Source of the DNA: Anaerozeibacter quisquiliarum
Lineage (GTDB): Bacteria > Bacillota > Clostridia > Christensenellales > Aristaeellaceae
Assembly: GCA_051162045.1 (NCBI GenBank)
Contig: JBISDI010000042.1
DNA length: 32,642 nt
Reading direction: 5' to 3' (one strand)
Positions 7,972 to 15,715 of the stretch are shown here, piece by piece (position 1 is the first letter of the stretch; each line of letters begins with the position of its first letter). The notes below the pieces were generated by a model. That model saw nothing but the letters and a program-made list of their open reading frames with translations, was not told the DNA's origin and made no database searches. Position numbers and translations under genes: made by a program.

Positions 7972-9107
7972 TGCCGCCCCTGAAACACGCCGTCCTGTCG
8001 GCCTCCTCGGCGCACCGCTGGCTGAACTGCACCCCCAGCGCCCGGCTGGAACAGGCGTTTGCGGACCGGGAAACGGAGGCCGCCGCGGAGGGTAGCGCCG
8101 CGCACGCCCTGGCGGAGCACAAACTGCGCCGGGCGCTGAAGCTCCGGACGAAAAAGCCCGTTTCCGCCTTCGACAGCGACGAGATGGACGCCTATACGGA
8201 CGGCTATGTCCAGTTCGTGCTGGAGGCGCTGGCCCAGGCGCGGGAGAAATGCCCGGACGCTCTCCTTTTGATCGAGCAGAAACTGGACTTCTCCCGCTGG
8301 GTGCCCGAAGGATTTGGCACCGGGGACGCGCTGATCGTCGCGGATGATACCCTGCACATCCTGGACCTGAAATACGGCCAGGGCGTTCTGGTGGAGGCCG
8401 AACGCAATCCCCAGATGATGCTGTACGCGCTTGGCGCCCTGACGGCATTTGGCGGCATCTACGACCTCCTGACGATCCGGATGACGATCTATCAGCCCCG
8501 CAGGGAGAACATCTCCGCCTGGACGATCACCGCAAAAGAGCTCACGGACTGGGCGGAAGACACGCTGAAGCCCCTGGCCGCGCTGGCCTGCGAAGGCAAG
8601 GGCGAATACATGCCCGGCGGGTGGTGCCTTTTCTGCAGGGCGGCGGTCCGCTGCCGCGCCAGGGCGGAAACCAATCTGGAACTGGCCAAGTACGAGTTTG
8701 CCGTTCCGCCGCTCTTGTCGGACGCGGAAATCGGCAATCTCCTGGGCAGGCTGGACGGCCTGATCCAATGGGCGGACGAGCTCAAGGCCTACGCGCTGGA
8801 TGGCGCCCTGCACCACGGCAAGCGGTGGCCCGGCTGGAAACTGGTGGAGGGCCGTAGCGTCCGCAAGTACACCGATGAGGATGCCGTGATCGCGGCCGCG
8901 GGCGCAGCCGGGTACAGGGACATCTTCCGCAAGACGCTCCTGCCCATCACCGAGATGGAAAAGCTCATGGGAAAGCAGACCTTTGCCGAAGTCCTCGGCG
9001 GCTGCGTCCATAAGCCCGCGGGGAAGCCGACCCTGGTGCCCGAGGCGGACAAGCGCCCGGCCATGAACACCCCGAATACCGACTTCAATGAATATCGGGA
9101 GGATTGA
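7971..9107 (+). CDS. DUF2800 RecB/Cas4-like nuclease
   Basis: A 378-residue protein with the opening HAVLSASSAHRWLNCTPSAR and EGSAAHALAEH, typical of DUF2800. The PD-(D/E)XK core is visible: GTGDALIVADD with D119, then LDLKYG with D132 and K134. A cysteine set, C20 plus C219-x2-C222-x5-C228, matches the iron-sulphur pattern of AddB/Cas4-type nucleases. It probably processes DNA ends during phage recombination or replication together with the DUF2815 protein and the polymerase that follow. The ATG at 7971 overlaps the previous stop and fits the family N-terminus, so I reject a longer in-frame start at 7896. Confidence 0.87.
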   Translation: MPPLKHAVLSASSAHRWLNCTPSARLEQAFADRETEAAAEGSAAHALAEHKLRRALKLRTKKPVSAFDSDEMDAYTDGYVQFVLEALAQAREKCPDALLLIEQKLDFSRWVPEGFGTGDALIVADDTLHILDLKYGQGVLVEAERNPQMMLYALGALTAFGGIYDLLTIRMTIYQPRRENISAWTITAKELTDWAEDTLKPLAALACEGKGEYMPGGWCLFCRAAVRCRARAETNLELAKYEFAVPPLLSDAEIGNLLGRLDGLIQWADELKAYALDGALHHGKRWPGWKLVEGRSVRKYTDEDAVIAAAGAAGYRDIFRKTLLPITEMEKLMGKQTFAEVLGGCVHKPAGKPTLVPEADKRPAMNTPNTDFNEYRED

Positions 9108-9112
9108 ATCCT

Positions 9113-9667
9113 ATGGCGAAACAGAATCATACCAAAGTCGTAACCGGCGTCGTCCGGCTGTCCTACGCAAATATCTGGGAGCCGAAGGCCCCGCTCAACG
9201 GCGGCGACGCCCGTTACAGCTGCTCGCTGATCATTCCCAAGAGTGACACCGAAACCGTGGACGCCATCAACCGCGCCATCGACTGCGCGATTCAGGAGGG
9301 CGCCGGCAAGTTCGGCGGGAAAATCCCGAACAGAGCCTCGCTGAAACTGCCGCTGCGCGACGGCAACGTCGAGCGCGAGGACGATGCCTACAAGGGTTGC
9401 TGGTTCATCAATGCCAACAGCAAGACCGCGCCCCAGGTGGTGGACCGGCAGGTGCGCCCCATTCTCGACCGGAGCGAAATCTACAGCGGCGTGTACGCCC
9501 GGGTTTCCATCTCGTTGTATGCTTTCTCGGTCAACGGCAACAAGGGCGTGGCCTGCGGCCTGGGAAACGTCCAGAAGATCCGCGACGGCGAACCCCTCGG
9601 CGGGCATTCGAGCGCCAGCAGCGACTTCGACGCCGTGGACGACGGCGGCGAGGATTTCCTGAACTGA
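9113..9667 (+). CDS. DUF2815 family protein (probable ssDNA-binding)
   Basis: A 184-residue protein with the DUF2815 signature: TGVVRLSYANIWEPKAP near the start, YSCSLIIPKSD, then the central LPLRDGN and GCWFINANS, and the late YSGVYARVSISLYAF. The C-terminus is acidic (DFDAVDDGGEDFLN), as in phage single-stranded DNA-binding proteins such as gp2.5, which use an acidic tail to contact polymerase and helicase. It lies directly between the DUF2800 nuclease and the DNA polymerase. The start at ATG 9113 follows GGGAGG; a TTG at 9104 is a less likely start. Confidence 0.88.
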   Translation: MAKQNHTKVVTGVVRLSYANIWEPKAPLNGGDARYSCSLIIPKSDTETVDAINRAIDCAIQEGAGKFGGKIPNRASLKLPLRDGNVEREDDAYKGCWFINANSKTAPQVVDRQVRPILDRSEIYSGVYARVSISLYAFSVNGNKGVACGLGNVQKIRDGEPLGGHSSASSDFDAVDDGGEDFLN

Positions 9668-9721
9668 TCCGGGGAAACGGGCGGCGGAATCGTCTGCCGC
9701 CCAATTCACGATTGAGGTGCA

Positions 9722-11713
9722 ATGATGAAAACCCTTCATGTCGATCTCGAAACGTACAGTGGCGCGGATCTGGCGAAGTGCGGTGTGTACAAATACGCGG
9801 AAGCGCCGGACTTTGAGATTCTGCTGTTCGGGTATTCCGTGGACGGCGGGGCGGTACGGGTCGTCGATCTGACCGCGGGCGAAGCGATTCCGCGGGATGT
9901 GCTGGATGCCCTGACGGACGACGGCGTGACAAAATGGGCCTTCAACGCAAACTTTGAGCGGGTATGCCTGTCCCGACATCTTTCGGATCTGGGTGTGCCG
10001 CTGGATCCGTACGCCGATGCCCATCCGCTGTCCACGGAGTGCGCGCGGTTCCTGAATCCCGCCGGGTGGCGCTGCACCATGGTGTGGGCGGCGTACCTTG
10101 GCCTTCCGCTGTCGCTGGCGGGCGTCGGCGCGGCGCTGGGGTTGGACAAGCAGAAGATGGCCGGAGGCAAGGATCTCGTTAAATACTTCTGTCAGCCCTG
10201 TCCGCCGACGAAGGCAAACGGCATGCGCACGCGCAACCTGCCCGGTCACGCGCCCGACAAGTGGGAAATTTTCAAGGCGTACAACCGCCGCGATGTCGAA
10301 ACCGAGGCGGCCATTCAGCGGCGGCTTAAAAATCATCCCGTCCCGGAGGAGGTGTGGGCGCAGTACCATCACGATCAGGAAATCAACGATCGGGGCATCG
10401 CGCTGGACATGACCCTGGTGGAGAGCGCCATCCAAATGGACGACCAATCCCGCAAGGAACTGACTGTCGCCATGCGAGAGCGGACCGCTCTGGAAAACCC
10501 GGGCAGCGTAGCCCAGATGAAGAAGTGGCTTTCGGACAACGGGCTGGAGACGGAAACGCTGGGCAAAAAGCAGGTCGCCGCCCTACTGAAGGACTGCCCG
10601 CCGGAGATGCGGGAGGTGCTTCTGCTCCGTCAACAGTTGGCCAAGAGCAGCGTAAAAAAGTACATCGCCATGAGGAACGCCGTTTGCGCCGACGGTCGGG
10701 CGCGCGGCATGTTCCTGTTTTACGGCGCGAACCGAACCGGGCGGTTCAGCGGCCGCCTGATCCAATTGCAAAATCTGCCCCAGAACCATCTGCCCGATCT
10801 GGACGCCGCGCGACGGCTGGTGCAAGCCGGCGATTATGACGCGGTGAAGCTGTTGTTTGGCGATGTCCCGGACACGCTTTCGCAGTTGATCCGCACGGCC
10901 TTTGTTCCCAGGGAGGGCTGCAAGTTCATCGTCAGCGACTTCAGCGCCATTGAAGCCCGCGTGATCGCCTGGCTCGCCGGCGAACAGTGGCGTCAGAAGG
11001 TCTTTGAAGCCGGCGGCGACATATACTGCGCCTCGGCGTCCGCGATGTTCCACGTGCCGGTGGTAAAGCACGGGGTCAACGGCCACCTGCGCCAGAAGGG
11101 AAAGATTGCGGAATTGGCGCTTGGGTACGGCGGTTCCGTGGGCGCTTTGAAAGCTATGGGCGCCTTGGAGATGGGCATCCCGGAGGAAGAGCTTCAGCCG
11201 CTGGTGTCCATGTGGCGATCATCGAATCCCAACATCGTGAAGCTCTGGTGGGACGTGGACGCGGCGGTCATGGAAGCCGTGGAGGACAAAAGCGCGACCG
11301 GCACCCACGGGATATCCTTTGAGTGTACCGACGGCATGCTCTTTCTCACGCTGCCCTCCGGGCGGCATCTCAGCTATGTGAAACCCCGGATCGGCACGAA
11401 CCGGTTCGGCGGGAACGCGGTTACGTATATGGGCATCGGCGGCACGAAGAAATGGGAAAGGATCGAGTCCTACGGCCCAAAGTTCTGCGAGAACATCGTG
11501 CAGGCGATCAGCCGGGACATTCTGTGCTATGCCATGCAGGCCCTTCGACACTGCCGGATCGTGGCCCATGTCCATGACGAGCTGATCCTCGAATGCGACC
11601 CGGCCGTATCACCGGATGCAATCTGCGCGCAGATGGGCAGGACGCCGCCATGGGCACCTGGGCTGATCCTGCGGGCGGACGGATACGAGACGCCTTACTA
11701 CAAAAAAGACTGA
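9722..11713 (+). CDS. Family A (PolI-like) phage DNA polymerase
   Basis: A 663-residue replicative polymerase. The N-terminal DEDDy 3'-5' exonuclease has HVDLETYSG (D8, E10), FNANFERV and YNRRDVETE. The polymerase domain shows GRFSGRLIQLQNLP, motif A SDFSAIEARVIAWLAGE near residue 405, motif B KIAELALGYGG, and motif C HVHDELILECD (H618, D619, E620). No 5'-3' exonuclease is present, as expected for a phage enzyme. The ATG at 9722 follows GAGGTG, and a second ATG is adjacent. It closes the rightward module and is followed by a hairpin terminator. Confidence 0.95.
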   Translation: MMKTLHVDLETYSGADLAKCGVYKYAEAPDFEILLFGYSVDGGAVRVVDLTAGEAIPRDVLDALTDDGVTKWAFNANFERVCLSRHLSDLGVPLDPYADAHPLSTECARFLNPAGWRCTMVWAAYLGLPLSLAGVGAALGLDKQKMAGGKDLVKYFCQPCPPTKANGMRTRNLPGHAPDKWEIFKAYNRRDVETEAAIQRRLKNHPVPEEVWAQYHHDQEINDRGIALDMTLVESAIQMDDQSRKELTVAMRERTALENPGSVAQMKKWLSDNGLETETLGKKQVAALLKDCPPEMREVLLLRQQLAKSSVKKYIAMRNAVCADGRARGMFLFYGANRTGRFSGRLIQLQNLPQNHLPDLDAARRLVQAGDYDAVKLLFGDVPDTLSQLIRTAFVPREGCKFIVSDFSAIEARVIAWLAGEQWRQKVFEAGGDIYCASASAMFHVPVVKHGVNGHLRQKGKIAELALGYGGSVGALKAMGALEMGIPEEELQPLVSMWRSSNPNIVKLWWDVDAAVMEAVEDKSATGTHGISFECTDGMLFLTLPSGRHLSYVKPRIGTNRFGGNAVTYMGIGGTKKWERIESYGPKFCENIVQAISRDILCYAMQALRHCRIVAHVHDELILECDPAVSPDAICAQMGRTPPWAPGLILRADGYETPYYKKD

Positions 11714-11723
11714 ATCTACAAAA

Positions 11724-11760
11724 AGAGCCGGGACTGGCGTGAAACAAGCCCCGGCCTTTT
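11724..11760. terminator. Bidirectional terminator after DNA polymerase
   Basis: AGCCGGGACTGG pairs with CAAGCCCCGGC around a short loop and is followed by CTTTT on the plus strand; the minus strand reads into CTCTTTTTG. It can end both the polymerase transcript and the leftward toxin transcript. A near-identical hairpin lies at 12559-12596. Confidence 0.75.
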
Positions 11761-11795
11761 AATCAGCACCTCATTGACGGCAAAACCGGCCGCGA

Positions 11796-12104
11796 TCAGT
11801 AAAGCAGCCACTTGTAGTCCTGCCGGCAGTCCACCACATAATCCACATAAACCGTGTCGTCCTTGATTTGATAGAGGATCAGGTAGTATTTCTCCACAAA
11901 CATTTTGTGGTATTTATCCGCGGGGACGTAGCGTTCGTTGAAAAACGGATACCGCTTCGGCAGATGATCCAGCTTGCGTATTTCCTCGACGAGCCGCTCC
12001 TTCAGCGCAATCGCGGCCGCCATATCCTTTTCCGCAAGAAACAGAATGCAGTTTCCCATCAGGCGCTGCGCTTCAGGCGATACAATGACTTTATACTGCG
12101 CCAT
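11796..12104 (-). CDS. RelE/ParE-family toxin
   Basis: A 102-residue protein with the ParE/RelE fold pattern: YKVIVSPEAQRLMGNCILFL at the start, a helix (ALKERLVEEIRKLDHLPKRY), then strands YHKMFVEKYYLILYQIKDDT and VYVDYVVDCRQDY. It is the likely toxin of a type II pair; relatives either cleave messenger RNA at the ribosome or inhibit gyrase, and the sequence does not settle which. It overlaps the antitoxin gene by 14 bases. The pair sits between the polymerase terminator and the sigma-like gene, as an independent cargo unit in the prophage. Confidence 0.88.
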   Translation of the reverse strand: MAQYKVIVSPEAQRLMGNCILFLAEKDMAAAIALKERLVEEIRKLDHLPKRYPFFNERYVPADKYHKMFVEKYYLILYQIKDDTVYVDYVVDCRQDYKWLLY

Positions 12105-12375
12105 TGCGCTTTACGCCCTCCAGAACGTTGTCCAAATAGGCTTCCAGATCGTCGGGAGAACCCCCCATCTGCCCCACCAGGCGCTCTTCTTCTACCCGTA
12201 CCAGTTTTTCGCGCAGCTCCAGCATTTTTTCGCGCTGCCTGAACGCCTCGATATCCATCACGACAAGGTCGCCCTCGCCGTTCTTGGTGAGGTAGACCGG
12301 TTCTTTTGTGCGCTTGCACAGAGCAGATACCTCGTTATATCCTTGCCGGATCGCGGCGGACGGTTTGATCTGCAT
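12091..12375 (-). CDS. Phd/YefM-family antitoxin
   Basis: A 94-residue antitoxin. The N-terminal DNA-binding part has IKPSAAIRQGYNEVSALCK, then EPVYLTKNGEGDLVVMDIEA, the typical Phd/YefM pattern. The C-terminal half (ELREKLVRVEEERLVGQM onward) is charged and probably disordered until it wraps the toxin. The start ATG at 12375 follows GGAGG, seven bases ahead, and a near-consensus promoter lies upstream. The pair should be self-repressed through this promoter. Confidence 0.88.
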   Translation of the reverse strand: MQIKPSAAIRQGYNEVSALCKRTKEPVYLTKNGEGDLVVMDIEAFRQREKMLELREKLVRVEEERLVGQMGGSPDDLEAYLDNVLEGVKRNGAV

Positions 12376-12406
12376 ATCGCCACCTCCATAGCACCATTCT
12401 AATCGT

Positions 12407-12435
12407 ATTCTACTTTTTTTATGCTATGCTGTCAA
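12407..12435 (-). promoter_or_regulatory. Sigma-A promoter of the toxin-antitoxin operon
   Basis: On the minus strand TTGACA (12430-12435), a 17-base spacer and TAGAAT (12407-12412). It directs transcription into the antitoxin gene that starts about 30 bases downstream. The spacer contains the near-palindrome GCATAGCATA, a possible operator half. Confidence 0.75.
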
Positions 12436-12558
12436 GCGCGATCGCCGGGTTGTGCCTGGGTTGCGCTTATCCGCGCTTGGAGGTGGCGCGGCTTTATGCG
12501 ACGGCAGGTATCTTGACCGTGCGGTCGTATGGCGATGAGAGGGAATCCGATCAGAAAG

Positions 12559-12596
12559 GGGGCCGGGGCTGGTGTGCAACGAGCCCCGGCGCTTTT
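12559..12596. terminator. Hairpin terminator after sigma-like gene
   Basis: GCCGGGGCTGG pairs with GAGCCCCGGC around GTGTGCAAC, followed by GCTTTT on the plus strand and by a C-rich stretch then CTTTCTG on the minus strand. It lies just past the stop of the leftward HTH gene. It differs at only a few positions from the hairpin at 11724-11760. Confidence 0.65.
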
Positions 12597-12601
12597 CCTT
12601 G

Positions 12602-13108
12602 TCAGCAGGGATAGTTCATCAACCTTGCCAGTCGCTTTGCGGCTTCCGGGATGCGCTTGTGCACCGACTGATGGCTGTACGATCGCCCGATCGCCTTGCT
12701 GATCAGCGCGGCCACCTGGCGTTCCGTCATCCCCCCGTCATGGAGGATCATACAGCGGATGATGATGCGGTCGATGGTGTCCATTCGGGGGAGGCAGCGG
12801 TAGATTTGCTCCCGGAACATGCGGTCGGCGACTTCTTCTTCCACGCAGAAGGGATCCGCGATCTCTTCGCCGAAACTTTCCAGGGCGTCCACCGCAATGG
12901 TGCTGCCGCATCGCCTGTAGCGACAGCCGCAGCAGTCGCACATGCATGCATGGCGTTTCGGCGCGTTGCATTCGCCGGCGCGCTGGAGCTGTTTGCGCTG
13001 CCGCCAAATGGGGCGCATGATGCTTGTAAACGCATCGTTGGACAGGGGCGTCCGGGAAGGATCGCCCGGAAGGTAGCGGGGCTTGGTGTGGCACGGTTTT
13101 GCGTTCAT
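12602..13108 (-). CDS. Phage HTH regulator, sigma region 4-like
   Basis: A 168-residue protein. The N-terminal third is basic (MRPIWRQRKQLQRAG) and contains a dense cysteine cluster, HACMCDCCGCRYRRCG, that probably binds a metal. The C-terminus has a sigma-like helix-turn-helix: MDTIDRIIIRCMILHDGGMT, then QVAALISKAIGRSYSHQSVH. It likely regulates phage genes. I chose ATG 13108, which follows AAGGAGAAG; the open frame extends further upstream to 13288 but that part is unlike protein and has no start signal. A promoter-like site and palindromes lie upstream. The family is not identified with certainty. Confidence 0.65.
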   Translation of the reverse strand: MNAKPCHTKPRYLPGDPSRTPLSNDAFTSIMRPIWRQRKQLQRAGECNAPKRHACMCDCCGCRYRRCGSTIAVDALESFGEEIADPFCVEEEVADRMFREQIYRCLPRMDTIDRIIIRCMILHDGGMTERQVAALISKAIGRSYSHQSVHKRIPEAAKRLARLMNYPC

Positions 13109-13411
13109 TTTGCAGCTTCTCCTTTTGCTCCTGCAAATCGGAGAAGTGCGTATGGGAACAAGGGTATAGCAAATACAGCTGCGAGCCATACGAATCTTCT
13201 CCGTTCGCGACTTGCAGCAGCCATGCTGAGTAGCTGCGTGAGGGAATGTGCCTGCCGGATTCTCAACATCCGCCGTCCGGTACGGCAATCCGTTCAGGCA
13301 CGGGTGGCAAAGGGGACGTCTCCCGGCGAAACGCGCGGAGGCTGTTGCCAGCCATGGATTCCAAGAGCCTCCGCTTTATGTCCGCCGGCGCTTTTGATCT
13401 GCGCCATGTGC

Positions 13412-13438
13412 ATGATAGCGGATTTTGGTCAGTGTCAA
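13412..13438 (-). promoter_or_regulatory. Promoter candidate for the sigma-like gene
   Basis: On the minus strand TTGACA (13433-13438) is followed by TATCAT (13412-13417), but the spacer is only 15 bases. It abuts the palindrome at 13441-13455, so a repressor there would cover the -35 region. The transcript would have a long leader of about 300 bases before the ATG at 13108; apart from this site I see nothing else in 13109-13411. Confidence 0.35.
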
Positions 13439-13440
13439 CA

Positions 13441-13455
13441 GGTCAGCGGCTGACC
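13441..13455. promoter_or_regulatory. Palindromic operator candidate 1
   Basis: GGTCAGCGGCTGACC is a perfect palindrome with 7-base arms around one base. It shares the core GTCAGC-N-GCTGAC with the site at 13529-13547 and sits two bases from the -35 box at 13433-13438. Confidence 0.55.
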
Positions 13456-13502
13456 CCCTCCAAAATCCTTATATTCCGGGCATTCTCGCCGTTTTGGGCA
13501 TG

Positions 13503-13524
13503 AAAAAAGGCCTAAAATAGGCCC
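13503..13524 (-). terminator. Terminator-like hairpin
   Basis: On the minus strand GGGCCTATTTTAGGCC is followed by a run of six T. It lies between the two palindromes and downstream of the ImmA gene, behind a stronger terminator. Confidence 0.5.
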
Positions 13525-13528
13525 AAAA

Positions 13529-13547
13529 GGGGTCAGCTGCTGACCCC
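13529..13547. promoter_or_regulatory. Palindromic operator candidate 2
   Basis: GGGGTCAGCTGCTGACCCC is a perfect palindrome with 9-base arms around one base. It is the extended form of the site at 13441-13455; the two centres are 90 bases apart. Confidence 0.55.
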
Positions 13548-13567
13548 TTCCGAAAAAGAAAAATTGC

Positions 13568-13593
13568 AAAAAAATACCGGGCGTGTGCCCGGC
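13568..13593 (-). terminator. Intrinsic terminator after the ImmA gene
   Basis: On the minus strand GCCGGGCACACGCCCGGT forms a stem of at least six GC-rich pairs and is followed by ATTTTTTT. It lies about 20 bases past the stop of the ImmA/HTH gene. Confidence 0.8.
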
Positions 13594-13613
13594 AGCATGA
13601 GATTGGATGGATA

Positions 13614-15587
13614 TTATGCGCTGGCGTTCTGTTTCAGCGGCTCCAGCTTGTTTTCCTTCAGAAATCGCTGCACGTCTTCCATGCGGTCCATGAACAGGCA
13701 GTCCAGAATATACCGGTATGCCCGGTGCTCCGGAATATCCCGCAGCACCAGTCCGGCCCGCGCCGTCAGTTCGCACGACAGCCAGGGCGGCAGATGCAAC
13801 CCGACGCATAACGCGACGACCTGATCCATCGTGTAGTCCCTGCGCTCCGCGCTCCTTAAGCGCTTGATAGTCTTTTCGGACATAGCCGCGGCTTCGGCCA
13901 GCTGTTCGACGGTCACGCGCCTCATCTTCATCAGCGCGGTCAGCGCCCCGTGGAACGTGCGCGGCAGGCTGCTTACGATGTCGTTCATCTCCATGAAGCG
14001 CTCGCGCTTTGTCTGATCTCGGTCGTTCTCGCCCAGCATGAGGTAATGGCGGTTGTACTCCTCATCGCTGTTGAGCGTGCCGAAGCGATATTCCGAGACG
14101 CCGCACTGCTCGTACACGCTGAGAAAGCGCAGACAGCACTCGTCCACGTGGGCATTGGCCCACTTGGTGAGCCGCACGCCGGACGAGGTGCAGACGACAT
14201 ATTTCGGGTCGTTCAGGCACAGATGCCCGTCCGCGTAAAGAAAAGCGCCGCTGTCCAGATACGCCTGGAACACGGGATTTCTCGTATATTCCGCAAACGC
14301 GGTCTTTTTGTCGATGACGAAGGTGTAGTCCCCGGCGCCCTTCTCCACAGAGAACGCGAACGGCTCGATGTACCGGTCGTCCACGTAATTGAGGGCGCCC
14401 TTTGCCATCACGTGGCCCAGTTGGATCAGACGCGCCCGGACGAGATATTTTCGGTGATCGTTCTCGTGGGCAATCTTTCTGGCAACACAGTCCAGTCTGC
14501 GCCCGAGGTGCCAGTTCAGATGCTCCGTTTCCTCCAGCGCGGCTTTGATCTCCGGGCGCATGGCGGATGTCGGCATCATGAGCGCGAAGCTCCCGCGCCG
14601 GGCCTGCCATTCCATCCAGAGGAGCGGATTCTCGCCGCGGCGCTTCGCCGTCTTGGCCACGCGCTGCGTCTTGAACCCTTTCGCGTCGTTGTTGTGCATG
14701 TCCTGCAGCCGGTAGAACAGGTAGTGCCAGTCGAAATGGATACACTCGTGGTAGATGTTCAGATGGCAGGAATCCTTGGGAATCACCGAAGTGTTGATGA
14801 CGATGGTGCTGCCTGGGACGCGGACCATCTCAAATGCTTCGCCGGAGGGGTCTCCCGGACTTGTGCAGACCGCGATTTCCCCTTCGCAGAAGAACAGGAT
14901 GCTTTTGGTCCTGGACCGCCTGTACAGCGGCAGCCGCATGACCTGAAGGTTCATGCGCTCGGCCATTTCAAACCCGTCGTGCTCTTTCAGATCGTACAGC
15001 GCCTCGGGGTAGTATTTTTCCAGCAGCGCCTCTGCGCCCGCTTCGATTTCATCCTTCCGGAGGATGGGTACCAGATAGTCGCTCAAAAGCCACAGATCCC
15101 GATCCGGCTTGGTATCCGATTCGCCGAACACCTCGCAATCCAGGATCGCGCCCTCATCCATGTCGATGTGCAGCGCCACAAGGAAATCGGCCTTCACCGT
15201 GTCGTCGATCACGCCGTCCTGCAGGAGGAGGTCGATCCCCGCGTCGATGTCCGCGATGATGGACGAAGCGGACGCCCGCCAGAACGTCATGTGCCGGAAG
15301 CGGCAGGTCTTGGGCAGGGGAATCACCCGAATGTCATCTATGTCATAGCCTGTCGCGACTTCGCCTTCGACAATTTGGCGGCACAACTCCGCCGCAATAC
15401 CCTGCCGGTTGTGCAGCAGGATATAGTCCTTCATGGTTTGGATGACGGGGACCAAGACGGTTTTCTGGCGATCCGCGAGCGCGGGGAGCGCTTCCCCCGT
15501 CATATCTCGGTGATGAAGTTCGTTCGACTGACTGGCCTCTCCAAGGTCCATATGCAAAATCTTCTTGTTAATGCGATTCCGTTCCAT
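13614..15587 (-). CDS. ImmA/IrrE-type metallopeptidase with C-terminal HTH
   Basis: A 657-residue protein. The zinc protease motif HECIH is at residues 280-284, within LNIYHECIHFDWHYL, as in ImmA/IrrE proteins that cleave phage repressors after DNA damage. A helix-turn-helix follows near 560-600 (MRRVTVEQLAEAAAMSEKTI), like XRE repressors. The first 250 residues have no recognised domain. ATG 15587 follows GGGAGG. The promoter upstream carries a LexA-type box, so the gene should be SOS-induced. It may act as the prophage's induction switch or repressor. ImmA is normally a separate small protein, so this size and order are unusual. It ends at a strong terminator. Confidence 0.75.
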   Translation of the reverse strand: MERNRINKKILHMDLGEASQSNELHHRDMTGEALPALADRQKTVLVPVIQTMKDYILLHNRQGIAAELCRQIVEGEVATGYDIDDIRVIPLPKTCRFRHMTFWRASASSIIADIDAGIDLLLQDGVIDDTVKADFLVALHIDMDEGAILDCEVFGESDTKPDRDLWLLSDYLVPILRKDEIEAGAEALLEKYYPEALYDLKEHDGFEMAERMNLQVMRLPLYRRSRTKSILFFCEGEIAVCTSPGDPSGEAFEMVRVPGSTIVINTSVIPKDSCHLNIYHECIHFDWHYLFYRLQDMHNNDAKGFKTQRVAKTAKRRGENPLLWMEWQARRGSFALMMPTSAMRPEIKAALEETEHLNWHLGRRLDCVARKIAHENDHRKYLVRARLIQLGHVMAKGALNYVDDRYIEPFAFSVEKGAGDYTFVIDKKTAFAEYTRNPVFQAYLDSGAFLYADGHLCLNDPKYVVCTSSGVRLTKWANAHVDECCLRFLSVYEQCGVSEYRFGTLNSDEEYNRHYLMLGENDRDQTKRERFMEMNDIVSSLPRTFHGALTALMKMRRVTVEQLAEAAAMSEKTIKRLRSAERRDYTMDQVVALCVGLHLPPWLSCELTARAGLVLRDIPEHRAYRYILDCLFMDRMEDVQRFLKENKLEPLKQNASA

Positions 15588-15715
15588 TACAGCCTGTCCT
15601 CCCGCAGCCTGTCGAAAAATGTTGACGGTAAAATCAGATGCCTATGCTTACTCGGCCCGGTGCGAACCGGGCAAGCCCGCCTGCAAACACCTTCATCGCG
15701 ATGTTGGCAGTAAAA

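Noticed and set aside
8789..10447. 552-codon minus-strand frame opposite DUF2815 and the polymerase
   Set aside because: Antisense shadow of well-supported genes in GC-rich DNA; no motif and no start signal.
13109..13288. Upstream extension of the sigma-like gene
   Set aside because: The extra 60 residues look like random translation and the ATG at 13108 has a good binding site.
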